Below the pieces are notes generated by a model. It was given only the letters and a program-made list of their open reading frames with translations, did not search any database and was not told where the DNA came from. A DNA stretch of 64,000 bases from Tumebacillus avium (GTDB taxonomy: Bacteria; Bacillota; Bacilli; Tumebacillales; Tumebacillaceae), in the NCBI RefSeq assembly GCF_002162355.1, contig NZ_CP021434.1, forward strand, positions 2,394,501 through 2,458,500. Direction: 5' to 3'. The position numbers and the translations under genes are program-made. This document shows, piece after piece, positions 1 through 11,412 of this stretch (position 1 is its first letter; each line of letters begins with the position of its first letter).

Positions 1-1093
1 GCTTCGGGCAAATGGGAGGCAACCAGCGTCCGATAGCCCGCCTCGGCCAGAATTGTAAAACCTTCATACGGCAGAGGCCGCAGACTTTCCGTATACGTGG
101 CCGCGTCCAGCGTGCGCTCCAACTGGTCGAGCGGGTTGACGCGGATGAAGTTGGTGATGCGGACGTTCAGCGGGAGTTTCAGATACGCTGCCAGCTCCGG
201 CGACCAGACCGTTCTTACCGACGAGGTCGGATGCACCGGCACGCCGAGCGCACCGAGGTAGACGAGCTGCCCGCTTTGGATCAGTTCCTGCACTTCCGGC
301 CAGGTCAAAAGGTGTTTGGCCTGCCACGGATGGCACGGGAGCAGTTGATAATGCTGGCGGTCGAAGGACAATTTCAGATGCGCTTCTTCCAGCAGTTCGG
401 TCGGGAAGGGGGGATGCCGGTGCCTTCGACCCACGCTTCCTGCACCAGTTCCGGCGCGGCGGCGAAATAGCAGAGCGTAAACGAGGCGTGCAGCTCCGGC
501 GCGTACAGTCCGAGATCGTCTGCCGAAAATCCTTCCGAGCTCTTCGGTGTCGGATGGAACGGATGCCCAAACACGAGACCGCTTTCCGCCCGCTTCGTGC
601 GCTCGCCGCCGGTCAGTTCCCAGAGGTTCGCGCCGTACTCCGTGTGATGCTCGACGAACCGGGTCGTTTTTTCAATCGAGTTCTGCACTTGTGCCACCAG
701 ATCGGCGACGCGGCGGCTGCGCGACGCGGCGTCCGGGTCGCGCTGGCCGACTTCGGTCAGCAGAGGTTCGGCCAACAGCGCACCGTCCGCTTCCTGAAGC
801 GGGGAGTCTTCTGTTTGCAGCCAGAAGCTTTGGCCGTAGCGGTGATGTCCGAACAGGGAGGTGTAGGTGACCGCGCCGTAAATGCGCGTGTGTGTCGTCG
901 GCAGTTCGAGGCAGAACGGATGCCCTTCCGCTTGCATCGCTTCCAGCACAAGCGCAGGCAGCTTTGCAAGACGCGGGTCGTCAGCGGCGAGGACGGGTGC
1001 CGTTTGACCCGTCTCGCGTAAAAAGGTGTTCAGGAGGCGTTCGGCAGCAGCAGAAGTTGCTGCCGAACGGGCCTGGTTGAGTTGAATAGCCAT
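1..1093 (-). CDS. IucA/IucC-family NIS siderophore synthetase, 5' part, frameshifted, cut by window edge
   Basis: Probable ATP-dependent condensing enzyme joining a carboxylate (citrate type) to an amine during siderophore assembly. The first 230 or so codons, from ATG 1093 (GGGGGATT upstream), carry the family motif GHPFHPTPKSSEGF. The open frame then breaks in a C6 run (plus-strand G6 at 408-413). The -1 frame continues with unmistakable family sequence (LLPCHPWQ, HPTSSVRTVW, LPLNVRITNFIRVNP) to the left edge. The gene lies 11 bp after sbnB, the place of sbnC in staphylococci, so an SbnC-like role is inferred. One extra C would restore the frame. A sequencing error, a real mutation or -1 frameshifting at CCCCCCT could each explain it. 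Confidence 0.85.
408..413 (-). other. Frameshift site in homopolymer (C6 on coding strand)
   Basis: On the coding strand the reading frame goes ATC-CCC-CCT-TCC. The conserved synthetase sequence resumes one base back (TTC-CCG-ACC). The heptamer C-CCC-CCT has the X-XXY-YYZ form of a -1 slippery site, but no stimulatory structure was demonstrated. A lost C is the simplest reading. Confidence 0.8.
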
Positions 1094-1104
1094 CAGAATC
1101 CCCC

Positions 1105-2118
1105 CTAGTACAGGTTCAGGCGGGTGCCTGCGTTTTCGCGGACTGCGCGCTGGTATACTTCGTGAGCGGAAGCGATGTCTTCGATCGCGAGGCCCATCGG
1201 GTTGAGCAGGATGATCTCGTCTTCATTTTCACGGCCCGGTCTGGCACCGGTCAAAATCTCGCCGAGCTCGGCATGCAGTTTTTCGCGGGAGAAGGTGCCT
1301 TCGAGCACGAGCTGGTTGATCACTTTTTTCTCGCGGTTGCATTGATCCCAGTCGTCGACGACCACTTTGTCCGCTTTCAGGAACACTTCTTTTTCCACGT
1401 CCATGATCGAGATGTTGGAGACAAACGCGCCTTTTTTCAGCCAGGAGAACGGGATGTACGGCTTGTCGGTGACGGTGCAGGTGACGACGAGGTCGCCTTG
1501 GCGGACGGCCGTTTCTGCATCGGGGGAGACGATGACTTGCAGCCCGGCGTGTTTTTCGGTCAGTTCATTGGCGAGACGGCCGGCCGCTTCCGGGTTGAGG
1601 TCGAACAGGTGGATCGTGGTGATCGACGGGAACTGTTCGAGCAGGGATTGCAGCTGCATTCTCGCAATGATGCCGGAGCCCATGCAAGCGACGGTGGTGA
1701 AGCCTTCGCGGGCCAGGTATTTCGCCGCCAGCACGGTAACGGCTGCGGTGCGCATGCCGGAGATCAGCGAGCCTTCCATCACGGCGATCGGGTAGTTGGT
1801 CTCCGGGTCGTTCAGCACGATCAAGGCGGACGCACGCTCCATGCCGCGCTTTTGCGGGTTGTCAGCTTTGGAGCCGATCCACTTGATGCCCGACACTGGC
1901 GCTTCGCCGCCAACATACGCGGGCATGGCGATGATGCGGTCGGCGATGTGGCCGTTTTTCTCATCGACGCGCAGGTAAGGCTTGAGCGGTTGGACGATGT
2001 CTTTTTTCGCGTGCAGTTCGAGGGCGTTGCTCAGGGCTTTCACGTACAGGTCGGAGCTGCCTCCGCCGATCGAGATGATGTCTTGCTTGCTCAGGTAGAG
2101 AATGGACGGGTTGTTCAT
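1105..2118 (-). CDS. sbnB: 2,3-diaminopropionate biosynthesis protein SbnB (ornithine cyclodeaminase/alanine dehydrogenase fold)
   Basis: NAD-dependent oxidative hydrolysis of N-(1-amino-1-carboxy-2-ethyl)-glutamate, releasing L-2,3-diaminopropionate and 2-oxoglutarate for siderophore assembly. The 337-residue product fits the SbnB length. The sequence shows the OCD-type core (residues VMEGSLISGMRTAA, then the Rossmann segment CMGSGIIARMQL and acidic HLFDLNPEA). Start chosen at ATG 2118, behind GAGAGGAG; an upstream in-frame ATG at 2151 lacks a good ribosome site. It lies 63 bp after sbnA and 11 bp before the broken synthetase, so one transcript is likely. Confidence 0.93.
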   Translation of the reverse strand: MNNPSILYLSKQDIISIGGGSSDLYVKALSNALELHAKKDIVQPLKPYLRVDEKNGHIADRIIAMPAYVGGEAPVSGIKWIGSKADNPQKRGMERASALIVLNDPETNYPIAVMEGSLISGMRTAAVTVLAAKYLAREGFTTVACMGSGIIARMQLQSLLEQFPSITTIHLFDLNPEAAGRLANELTEKHAGLQVIVSPDAETAVRQGDLVVTCTVTDKPYIPFSWLKKGAFVSNISIMDVEKEVFLKADKVVVDDWDQCNREKKVINQLVLEGTFSREKLHAELGEILTGARPGRENEDEIILLNPMGLAIEDIASAHEVYQRAVRENAGTRLNLY

Positions 2119-2181
2119 GATTGTGGTTCTCCTCTCAGGGTTGAAGTTCATAGGATTTAGATGGTGTTGGTTGGGACAGGT

Positions 2182-5470
<3,289 letters not shown>

Positions 5471-5474
<4 letters not shown>

Positions 5475-6727
5475 GTTCGAGCATGAAAGCATCCAATTGG
5501 CTCTGGAACTTCCGCGTGCTGTGGAGCGCGCACTTTTTCTCGGTCGCGTCGCTGACCGTGCTGGCGCCGCTTTTGCCGTTTTACCTGAACGAGATCGGCG
5601 CAGGCGACACCAAACAAGTCCTGCTCTGGAGCGGCCTCGCCCTCGCGGCGCCTGCCGTCTCCTACTCGCTGACCGCCCCGCTCTGGGGCAAGCTCGGCGA
5701 CAAATACGGTCGCAAATTGATGGTCGTCCGTGCTTTGTTTGGCTTGGTACTGACCCTGCTCTTGATGTCGATCGCGAAAAGTCCGTTTGAGTTCTTCCTT
5801 TACCGCCTGTTCCAAGGCGCATTCGGCGGTGTTGTCGACGCGGGCGCGGCATTTGCCGGGTCGCAAGCGCCGGAGGACCAGCGCGGCCGCGTGTTTGGCA
5901 AGTTAGAGAGCGCCGTCTCCGCAGGCTCCTTGATCGGGCCGCTGCTCGGCGGACTGCTCGTCAGCTTCTGGGGATTCAAACCGCTCCTGCAAGGGCTGGC
6001 TGTGCTCGTCGCGCTGATGGCGGTCGCTGCGATCTTCCTTTTGCATGAAAAACGGAGTCGGGAAACGACCGAAACCGAGGCGTATGAAACGTCCTCCGGC
6101 GTCTTCCGCACCTTGCAGTCTTTCCTGCGGTCGCGCCGTCTGGTCGCGTTTCTCATCGGCGGACTGTGCGCCAATGTCGCTGCGTACGGACTGGTTCCCG
6201 TCTTTGCGCCGCATGTGCAGAACCTGACCGGCGATGGGGAAAACGCCGCCGCCTGGGTCGGGATGCTGCAAGCGGTGATGTGGGGCACCGCCTTGTTTGG
6301 CGCGGCCTGGTGGGGCAGACGCAATGACAAAGCTCCTGTCGAACGCAATTTTGCCTGGGCAGCGCTGCTCTGCGGCATCGCCGTCATCCTGCAGGCAGTG
6401 CCGGAAAAAGTGGAGTGGCTGTTTGCCCTGCGCATGCTGCAAGGGTTCGCTTTTTCCGCGCTTCTGCAGTCCGTGTTCTTAGAAATCTCGAAAAGCTCCT
6501 CCGCCGCCAATCGCGGCGTGCGGATGGGCAGCGCCTCGTCGATCCTCGTCGCCGGACAGGTCGGCGGCGCGATGCTGGGCTCGACGCTCGGCGGTTTTTT
6601 GAGCGCGCCGTACGTGTTCCTTGTACTCGGTTCCGTGCTGATCTTCGGCGCGGTTGTGGTGAAATTTGCCGGTCATCTGCCGAAAGTGTCTTCTTTGCGC
6701 TACGGCGGCGGGGTCTTTAAACGATAA
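5471..6727 (+). CDS. MFS transporter, probable siderophore exporter (SbnD-like)
   Basis: Twelve-helix major facilitator of 418 residues. The helix 2-3 loop motif is GKLGDKYGRKLMVVR and a second-half counterpart reads WWGRRNDK. Translation starts at ATG 5471, overlapping the stop of the synthetase, so the genes are coupled. The position between two NIS synthetases equals that of sbnD in staphyloferrin B loci, hence the inferred role in exporting the finished siderophore. Substrate is not shown by sequence alone. Confidence 0.85.
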
Positions 6728-6747
6728 AAATGGTTGAGGTGACAGTG

Positions 6748-8568
6748 ATGAACGCTAGCCTGTTAGAAAGCGCTTTGGAATCTGTGCAGTGGACAGAAGT
6801 GCGCAGACGAATTTTCCGCCAGTTGATCGAGTCTTTGATCTACGAAGGCATTGTAAGTCCAGAGACGGCGCACAACGCGGACGGGACGGAAACGTACCGC
6901 TTCAGCGGCCGGGATGCGGATGGCACCGAGGTGGCGTATGTCTGCACAGGACGGCGCGCGCTGTCTTTTGGGCGCATTCGCCTGACGCACGACCCGGTGC
7001 TGCGCGTGGCAAACGGGGAGGAGCGCGAGGCGGACTCGTTGTCTGCATTTCTGCTGGAAACGGCAGAGCTGCTCGGAGCGGATGACGACAAGCTGTCCAC
7101 GTTCCTTGAGGAGATTTCCCAGACCTGGTTGAAAGACGCGGTCGCTCAAGAGCATCGTTTTGCAAAAGGGGCTGCGGTGAGTGAAGCGACCCCTTATGAC
7201 GATCTGGAAGCGGACGTGATGGAAGGCCACCCCTACCATCCGTGCTACAAGTCCCGCATCGGTTTTGACCTGCAGGATCATCTGGAGTTTGGGCCGGAGT
7301 TCAAGCCGGGGCTGAAGCTGATCTGGCTGGGCATTTTGCGTGCCGAAGCAAAGTGGTCGCATCTGTCGTTGTTTGATGAGCAGAGCTTTTTGCGTGAAGA
7401 GTTGGGCGAAGAGTACGACCGTTTTGAAAACGTGCTGCGTAAAAAAGGGCTCGATCCGGCGCAGTATGTCATGGTGCCGGTGCATCCGTGGCAATGGCGC
7501 GAAGTGGTGGCGGGCGGCTTCCTCGACCAGTTCCGCAAGCAAAGCATCGTTTTGCTGGGCGAAGGGCGCGACGAGTACCGTCCGCAGATGTCGATCCGCA
7601 CGTTGTCTAACGCTTCGGTGCCGGAGCGGGCGTATGTGAAAACGCCGCTTTCGATGACGAACACGTCGACCGGGCGTATTTTGGCGCAGCATACGATTTT
7701 GAACGCGGCGACGCTGTCGGAGTGGCTGGGCGAGCTGCATGCCGGGGATGCGTATTTGCATGATGATCTGCGCGTTGTGCTGCTCAAAGAGGTGATGGGC
7801 ATCTCCTACAACCACCAGGGCCTGCACCCGCTGCTGGAAGCAAAAGTGTACGGGGTGCTCGGCGCGATCTGGCGCGAAAGCCTGCACGGGCAGTTGGAAC
7901 CGGGCGAAGCGGCGGTGCCGTTTAATGCGCTGTGCCATCTTTTGACCGACGGAACGCCGCTGATCGATGCGTGGGTGCAGCGTCATGGCTTGGAAAACTG
8001 GCTGCAGTCGGTGCTTAATGCGTCGATCACGCCGCTGATCCACTTACTCTACGCGCATGGCGTGGCGATGGAGTCTCATGCGCAAAATATGATCCTGCTG
8101 CATGAGAATGGCCTGCCGACGCGGGTCGCGTTGAAAGATTTCCACGACGGGCTGCGCTACTCCCGTGCACATCTGGCCGACCCGAACCGCCGTCCGGAGA
8201 TTCAGTATCCGCCGGCGAACCATCCGCGTTTGAACCGCAACTCGTTTATTGAAAAAGAGGACCCGGCGGAGATCAAAGACTTTTTCCAGGATGCGTTTTT
8301 CTTCATCAACATGGGCGAGCTGGCGTTGTTCCTGCAGGAGCAGTATGGTCTTTCGGAGGAGCGTTTCTGGGAGCTGGCGGCAGGTGTGATCCATGCGTAC
8401 CAGCGCAAGTTCCCGGAGCTGGCGGAGCGTTTTGCTACGTTTGATCTGTTCTCCGACACGATTGAAGTCGAGCAGTTGACCAAGCGACGCTTGTTTGCGG
8501 AAGGCGGCGTGCGCGTGCATGCGGTGCCAAATCCGCTGGCGCTGTATCGGGCAGGGGAGGGGCGGTAA
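6748..8568 (+). CDS. IucA/IucC-family NIS siderophore synthetase
   Basis: Third NIS synthetase, 606 residues from ATG 6748 (GAGGTGA 5 bp upstream; the earlier ATG at 6730 has none). Motifs in order: EGHPYHPCYKSRIGF, VPVHPWQWRE, MSIRTLSNAS, TPLSMTNTSTGR, HGVAMESHAQNMIL and the ALKDFHDGLRYS loop. The synthetase has no repeat insertion, unlike the one at 3360. It sits directly before the decarboxylase gene. Three NIS enzymes in one locus is the number used to build staphyloferrin B from citrate, diaminopropionate, ethylenediamine and 2-oxoglutarate. Confidence 0.94.
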   Translation: MNASLLESALESVQWTEVRRRIFRQLIESLIYEGIVSPETAHNADGTETYRFSGRDADGTEVAYVCTGRRALSFGRIRLTHDPVLRVANGEEREADSLSAFLLETAELLGADDDKLSTFLEEISQTWLKDAVAQEHRFAKGAAVSEATPYDDLEADVMEGHPYHPCYKSRIGFDLQDHLEFGPEFKPGLKLIWLGILRAEAKWSHLSLFDEQSFLREELGEEYDRFENVLRKKGLDPAQYVMVPVHPWQWREVVAGGFLDQFRKQSIVLLGEGRDEYRPQMSIRTLSNASVPERAYVKTPLSMTNTSTGRILAQHTILNAATLSEWLGELHAGDAYLHDDLRVVLLKEVMGISYNHQGLHPLLEAKVYGVLGAIWRESLHGQLEPGEAAVPFNALCHLLTDGTPLIDAWVQRHGLENWLQSVLNASITPLIHLLYAHGVAMESHAQNMILLHENGLPTRVALKDFHDGLRYSRAHLADPNRRPEIQYPPANHPRLNRNSFIEKEDPAEIKDFFQDAFFFINMGELALFLQEQYGLSEERFWELAAGVIHAYQRKFPELAERFATFDLFSDTIEVEQLTKRRLFAEGGVRVHAVPNPLALYRAGEGR

Positions 8569-9753
8569 ATGCGCGTCCTCGAACAGATTGCCGAACTGAA
8601 AAAAGACTTGGGCAGCAAGCCGCTCAAAGCTTATTTTTACGACTTGACCGAACTGACCCGGCACGTGCAGCGCTTCGTGCAAGCGCTGCCGCCGCAGTGT
8701 CGGTATTTCTACGCGATCAAAGCCAACTCGGAGCATGAAATGCTGAAGGCATTGGCGCCTTATGTGCATGGATTTGAAGTGGCTTCGATCGGGGAAGTTC
8801 ATAAAGTCCGCGCGGTTAGCCAAGACGCGCCGATCATCTTCGGCGGCCCGGGCAAAGCGGACGTGGAGTTGGAAGGGGCGATCGAGCAGCGCGTGACGTT
8901 GCTGCATGTGGAGAGCTTGCATGAGCTCGACCGTTTGGAGGAGATCGCAGCAAGGAAAGGCGCGGTGATGGAGATCTTGCTTCGCGTGAACCTGCGCGGA
9001 CCGCTTCCGAGCGGCACGTTGCAGATGGCCGGTGTGCCGACGCAGTTTGGGATCGATGAAGCGGTGATCGGCGAGGGAATTCAACGGACGATGGCGTGTG
9101 AGCATGTGCGTTTGAAAGGGTTCCACTTCCATTCGCTGTCCAACAACCTCGATGTTGAGGCGCACTTGAACATGGTCGAGCATTACGGCAAAAAAGCCCG
9201 TGCGTGGGCGGATGAGTATGGTTTTCAGCTCGAATACATCAACGCAGGCGGCGGTGTTGGCGTCAACTATGCGGACCTCACCGCCCAGTTTGATTTTGAA
9301 AAATTCGCCTCGGCGCTCCCTGAGAAACTTGAGGCGGCTGGCTCGGATGTGACCGTGCTGTTCGAGTGTGGCCGTTACGCCGTTGCTTCCTGCGGCTACT
9401 ATGCCACCGAAGTCCTCGACATCCGCCAAAGCCACGGCCAGTGGTATGCGGTCGTCGAAGGCGGTTTGCACCATTTCCTGCTGCCCGGCGCGTGGAAGCA
9501 TACGCATCCGATGAGCATCGTCCCAATCGAAGACTGGCAGTACCCGTTCGAGCGGCCGGAAGTGCAGAATGAGAGCGTGACGCTTGCGGGTAAGATGCAT
9601 ATGCCGAAGGACATTTTGGCGCACAATGTGCAGATTGAAAAGCTCCGTGCAGGAGACTTACTCCTGTTCCCGTACGCAGGCGCGTATGGCTGGGAGATCT
9701 CCGCGCATGATTTTAGTGACTTGGAGCATCCGGACTTCATCTACTATCGATAG
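8569..9753 (+). CDS. sbnH: Type III PLP-dependent decarboxylase (SbnH-like)
   Basis: Member of the diaminopimelate/ornithine decarboxylase fold III family, 394 residues. The PLP lysine lies in FYAIKANSEHEML near the N-terminus. Other motifs are GFHFHSLSNN, the glycine-rich YINAGGGVGVNY and the C-terminal LFPYAGAYGWEIS. ATG begins right after the preceding stop. In staphyloferrin B synthesis SbnH decarboxylates the citryl-diaminopropionate intermediate to give the ethylenediamine unit; the same step is inferred here from neighbours. A LysA-type role is less likely in this context. Confidence 0.88.
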   Translation: MRVLEQIAELKKDLGSKPLKAYFYDLTELTRHVQRFVQALPPQCRYFYAIKANSEHEMLKALAPYVHGFEVASIGEVHKVRAVSQDAPIIFGGPGKADVELEGAIEQRVTLLHVESLHELDRLEEIAARKGAVMEILLRVNLRGPLPSGTLQMAGVPTQFGIDEAVIGEGIQRTMACEHVRLKGFHFHSLSNNLDVEAHLNMVEHYGKKARAWADEYGFQLEYINAGGGVGVNYADLTAQFDFEKFASALPEKLEAAGSDVTVLFECGRYAVASCGYYATEVLDIRQSHGQWYAVVEGGLHHFLLPGAWKHTHPMSIVPIEDWQYPFERPEVQNESVTLAGKMHMPKDILAHNVQIEKLRAGDLLLFPYAGAYGWEISAHDFSDLEHPDFIYYR

Positions 9754-9775
9754 GGCATATCGAAAACACCAAAAA

Positions 9776-9803
9776 AGCCTTGGCTTCGAAAGAAGCCAAG
9801 GCT
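9776..9803. terminator. Bidirectional terminator between sbnH and the FhuF-like gene
   Basis: A perfect 12-bp stem (AGCCTTGGCTTC) with GAAA loop, A6 on the left and T4 on the right. It can end both converging transcripts. Confidence 0.93.
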
Positions 9804-9817
9804 TTTATCATCTAACA

Positions 9818-10639
9818 TTAGGCGTTATAAGCGGTCAACAGTTCGGCACGCTCGGCACTGCAGACCAGCGGGCAAGTGGTGCAGGACTTGTTGCCGGGGA
9901 ACTGGTTCCACAGGCAGCAGGAGTTGCGCACGCGAATCTTGCGGGCCGGGGAGATCTCTTCGAACCAGACTTCCTGGAACGTCTCAGACAGCGGCGGCGC
10001 AGTAAAGCCGACCGAGTTGAACACGAGTTCCTTGTCTGCCGCAGCGCCTTGTTTGTAAACCGGGTGCTCGCACAGCTCGCCGTACAGATAGCCGACGAAG
10101 TTGCCGACGTTGCCCCACATGACCTTCGGGGAGAGCTTGAACTCGGATGCGATCAGGTAGATCAACGGCCCCAGCGTGTTATCAAACACCGCCTTTAGCA
10201 CATGCTGCACAGCTGCGAGGTCTTCATGCACATGACCGCCCATGTTCTGCACATCGTGCGGCATGCGGTTCACCAGCAGCATCTGCTGTTTCCCGCCAAG
10301 GATGACGCTCGACGGCAGGTTGTCGACCAGAACGATCTCCGTCGTATCCGCATCTGCGATCAATCCCAAGCCGACGGTCGACAGGGGAGTGAGCACCGAC
10401 GCAAGCAAAACGCTGGCCAGACGCTTCTGGAACAGGGAAGCGGCCGCGACCAGGTTGTCAGATTTCATCTGTTTCGCCACGTTGTGCATCAGTTCGCGCA
10501 ACAAAGCGGGATCTTTCAGCAACCGGCCGATCGCAATGCCTTCCGGACGGTCTTGTTCTTCAGCAAATTGGAACGGCAGACGCATCCCTTCCTCGCGCAA
10601 ACGATCCAATACTACAACCTGCTGGTGTAACTCTTTCAT
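9818..10639 (-). CDS. FhuF-like siderophore ferric reductase, (2Fe-2S) binding
   Basis: Predicted cytoplasmic reductase that frees iron from imported ferric siderophore. The C-terminus has the FhuF cluster pattern Cys-Cys-x10-Cys-x2-Cys within NSCCLWNQFPGNKSCTTC. The 273-residue frame starts at ATG 10639 with AAAGGAG upstream. The region before it holds a Fur-like site, fitting iron control, and it ends convergently with the siderophore operon. Confidence 0.87.
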   Translation of the reverse strand: MKELHQQVVVLDRLREEGMRLPFQFAEEQDRPEGIAIGRLLKDPALLRELMHNVAKQMKSDNLVAAASLFQKRLASVLLASVLTPLSTVGLGLIADADTTEIVLVDNLPSSVILGGKQQMLLVNRMPHDVQNMGGHVHEDLAAVQHVLKAVFDNTLGPLIYLIASEFKLSPKVMWGNVGNFVGYLYGELCEHPVYKQGAAADKELVFNSVGFTAPPLSETFQEVWFEEISPARKIRVRNSCCLWNQFPGNKSCTTCPLVCSAERAELLTAYNA

Positions 10640-10696
10640 ATCTATCCTGACTCCTTTCAAGGAAAAGAGGGTACGGTTTTTCTCATTACACCCAGC

Positions 10697-10720
10697 ATAA
10701 TTGATAATGATTCTCGTTGT
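10697..10720. promoter_or_regulatory. Fur-box-like site upstream of the FhuF-like gene
   Basis: The sequence AATTGATAATGATTCTCGTT contains GATAATGATTCTC, a strong match to Fur hexamers, about 60 bp upstream of the start codon at 10639. Confidence 0.82.
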
Positions 10721-10738
10721 CAAGGTTTCTGTAAAAAA

Positions 10739-10768
10739 GCAGGCGCCCATTTTTCCGAGGGCGCCTGC
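10739..10768 (-). terminator. Terminator of the tetR-ABC operon
   Basis: Stem GCAGGCGCCC / GGGCGCCTGC flanked by A6 and T5. It lies 8 bp after the tetR stop and separates that operon from the Fur-controlled gene. Confidence 0.93.
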
Positions 10769-10775
10769 TTTTTCG

Positions 10776-11393
10776 TTACGAGTACAGTCCATTCTTCAGC
10801 AAATTCGCGTATTCATCCAATTCCAAACCAATTTTTTCGGCATCGTAATGCAGTTTGCCATCGGCATCCGTATTCTCAGCCACGTATTGATTCCCGTACT
10901 GTTCCATCGTCCACAAAATGACTTCCAGCGCCTTTTGCACATTCACGCCGGGGCGAAACAGCGCGTAGTCCAAACCTTCCAGCAATTTGCCGAGATAACG
11001 CTCTTTCAGCTCGGCCGTCAATTGCAGGTACTCCGCCATCAGCTCCGGGTCGGTCTCCCGGGCCAGCTTCAAGAGAAGGTCGTATTCTTTGGGGTAATGC
11101 TTCATCTGATGCATCTTCATCACTGTCAGCTGCTTGATCCGCTCAAACACATCGGGTGACGTCTCCGGCAGAAAATCCTCATATTCCTGCCCCAGCACCT
11201 GCACACAGTGGCGCACCAGATACGTATACAAGCCCTTTTTGTTGCGAAAATAATGGAACAGAAGCCCCTTCGAGATCTCCGCTTTCTCCACGATGCGGTT
11301 GGTCGATGCCGACGCATAGCTCTGTTCGGCAAACTCGTCGAGGGCGGCCGACAGCACCTTGCGCCGTTTCTCTGCGGGGAGATTGTCAAACAC
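10776..11393 (-). CDS. TetR/AcrR-family transcriptional regulator
   Basis: N-terminal helix-turn-helix (ASASTNRIVEKAEISKGLLFHYF with the typical FRNKKGLY end) followed by an all-helical ligand domain; about 205 residues. GTG 11393 gives the common MFDNLPAEKRRKV beginning; TTG 11402 and GTG 11420 are alternatives. It is the last gene after the ABC permease. Two palindromic operators in front of the ATPase gene are its probable binding sites, so the operon is likely self-regulated. Confidence 0.9.
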   Translation of the reverse strand: MFDNLPAEKRRKVLSAALDEFAEQSYASASTNRIVEKAEISKGLLFHYFRNKKGLYTYLVRHCVQVLGQEYEDFLPETSPDVFERIKQLTVMKMHQMKHYPKEYDLLLKLARETDPELMAEYLQLTAELKERYLGKLLEGLDYALFRPGVNVQKALEVILWTMEQYGNQYVAENTDADGKLHYDAEKIGLELDEYANLLKNGLYS

Positions 11394-11412
11394 GGCAGTC
11401 AAACCCTCACCT

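Noticed and set aside
1162..2160. Plus-strand frame opposite sbnB
   Set aside because: Shadow of sbnB; no start signal and biased composition.
8044..9624. Antisense open frame of 526 codons across the NIS synthetase and sbnH
   Set aside because: Shadow frame; product is Arg/His-rich and unlike any protein, and spans two real genes.
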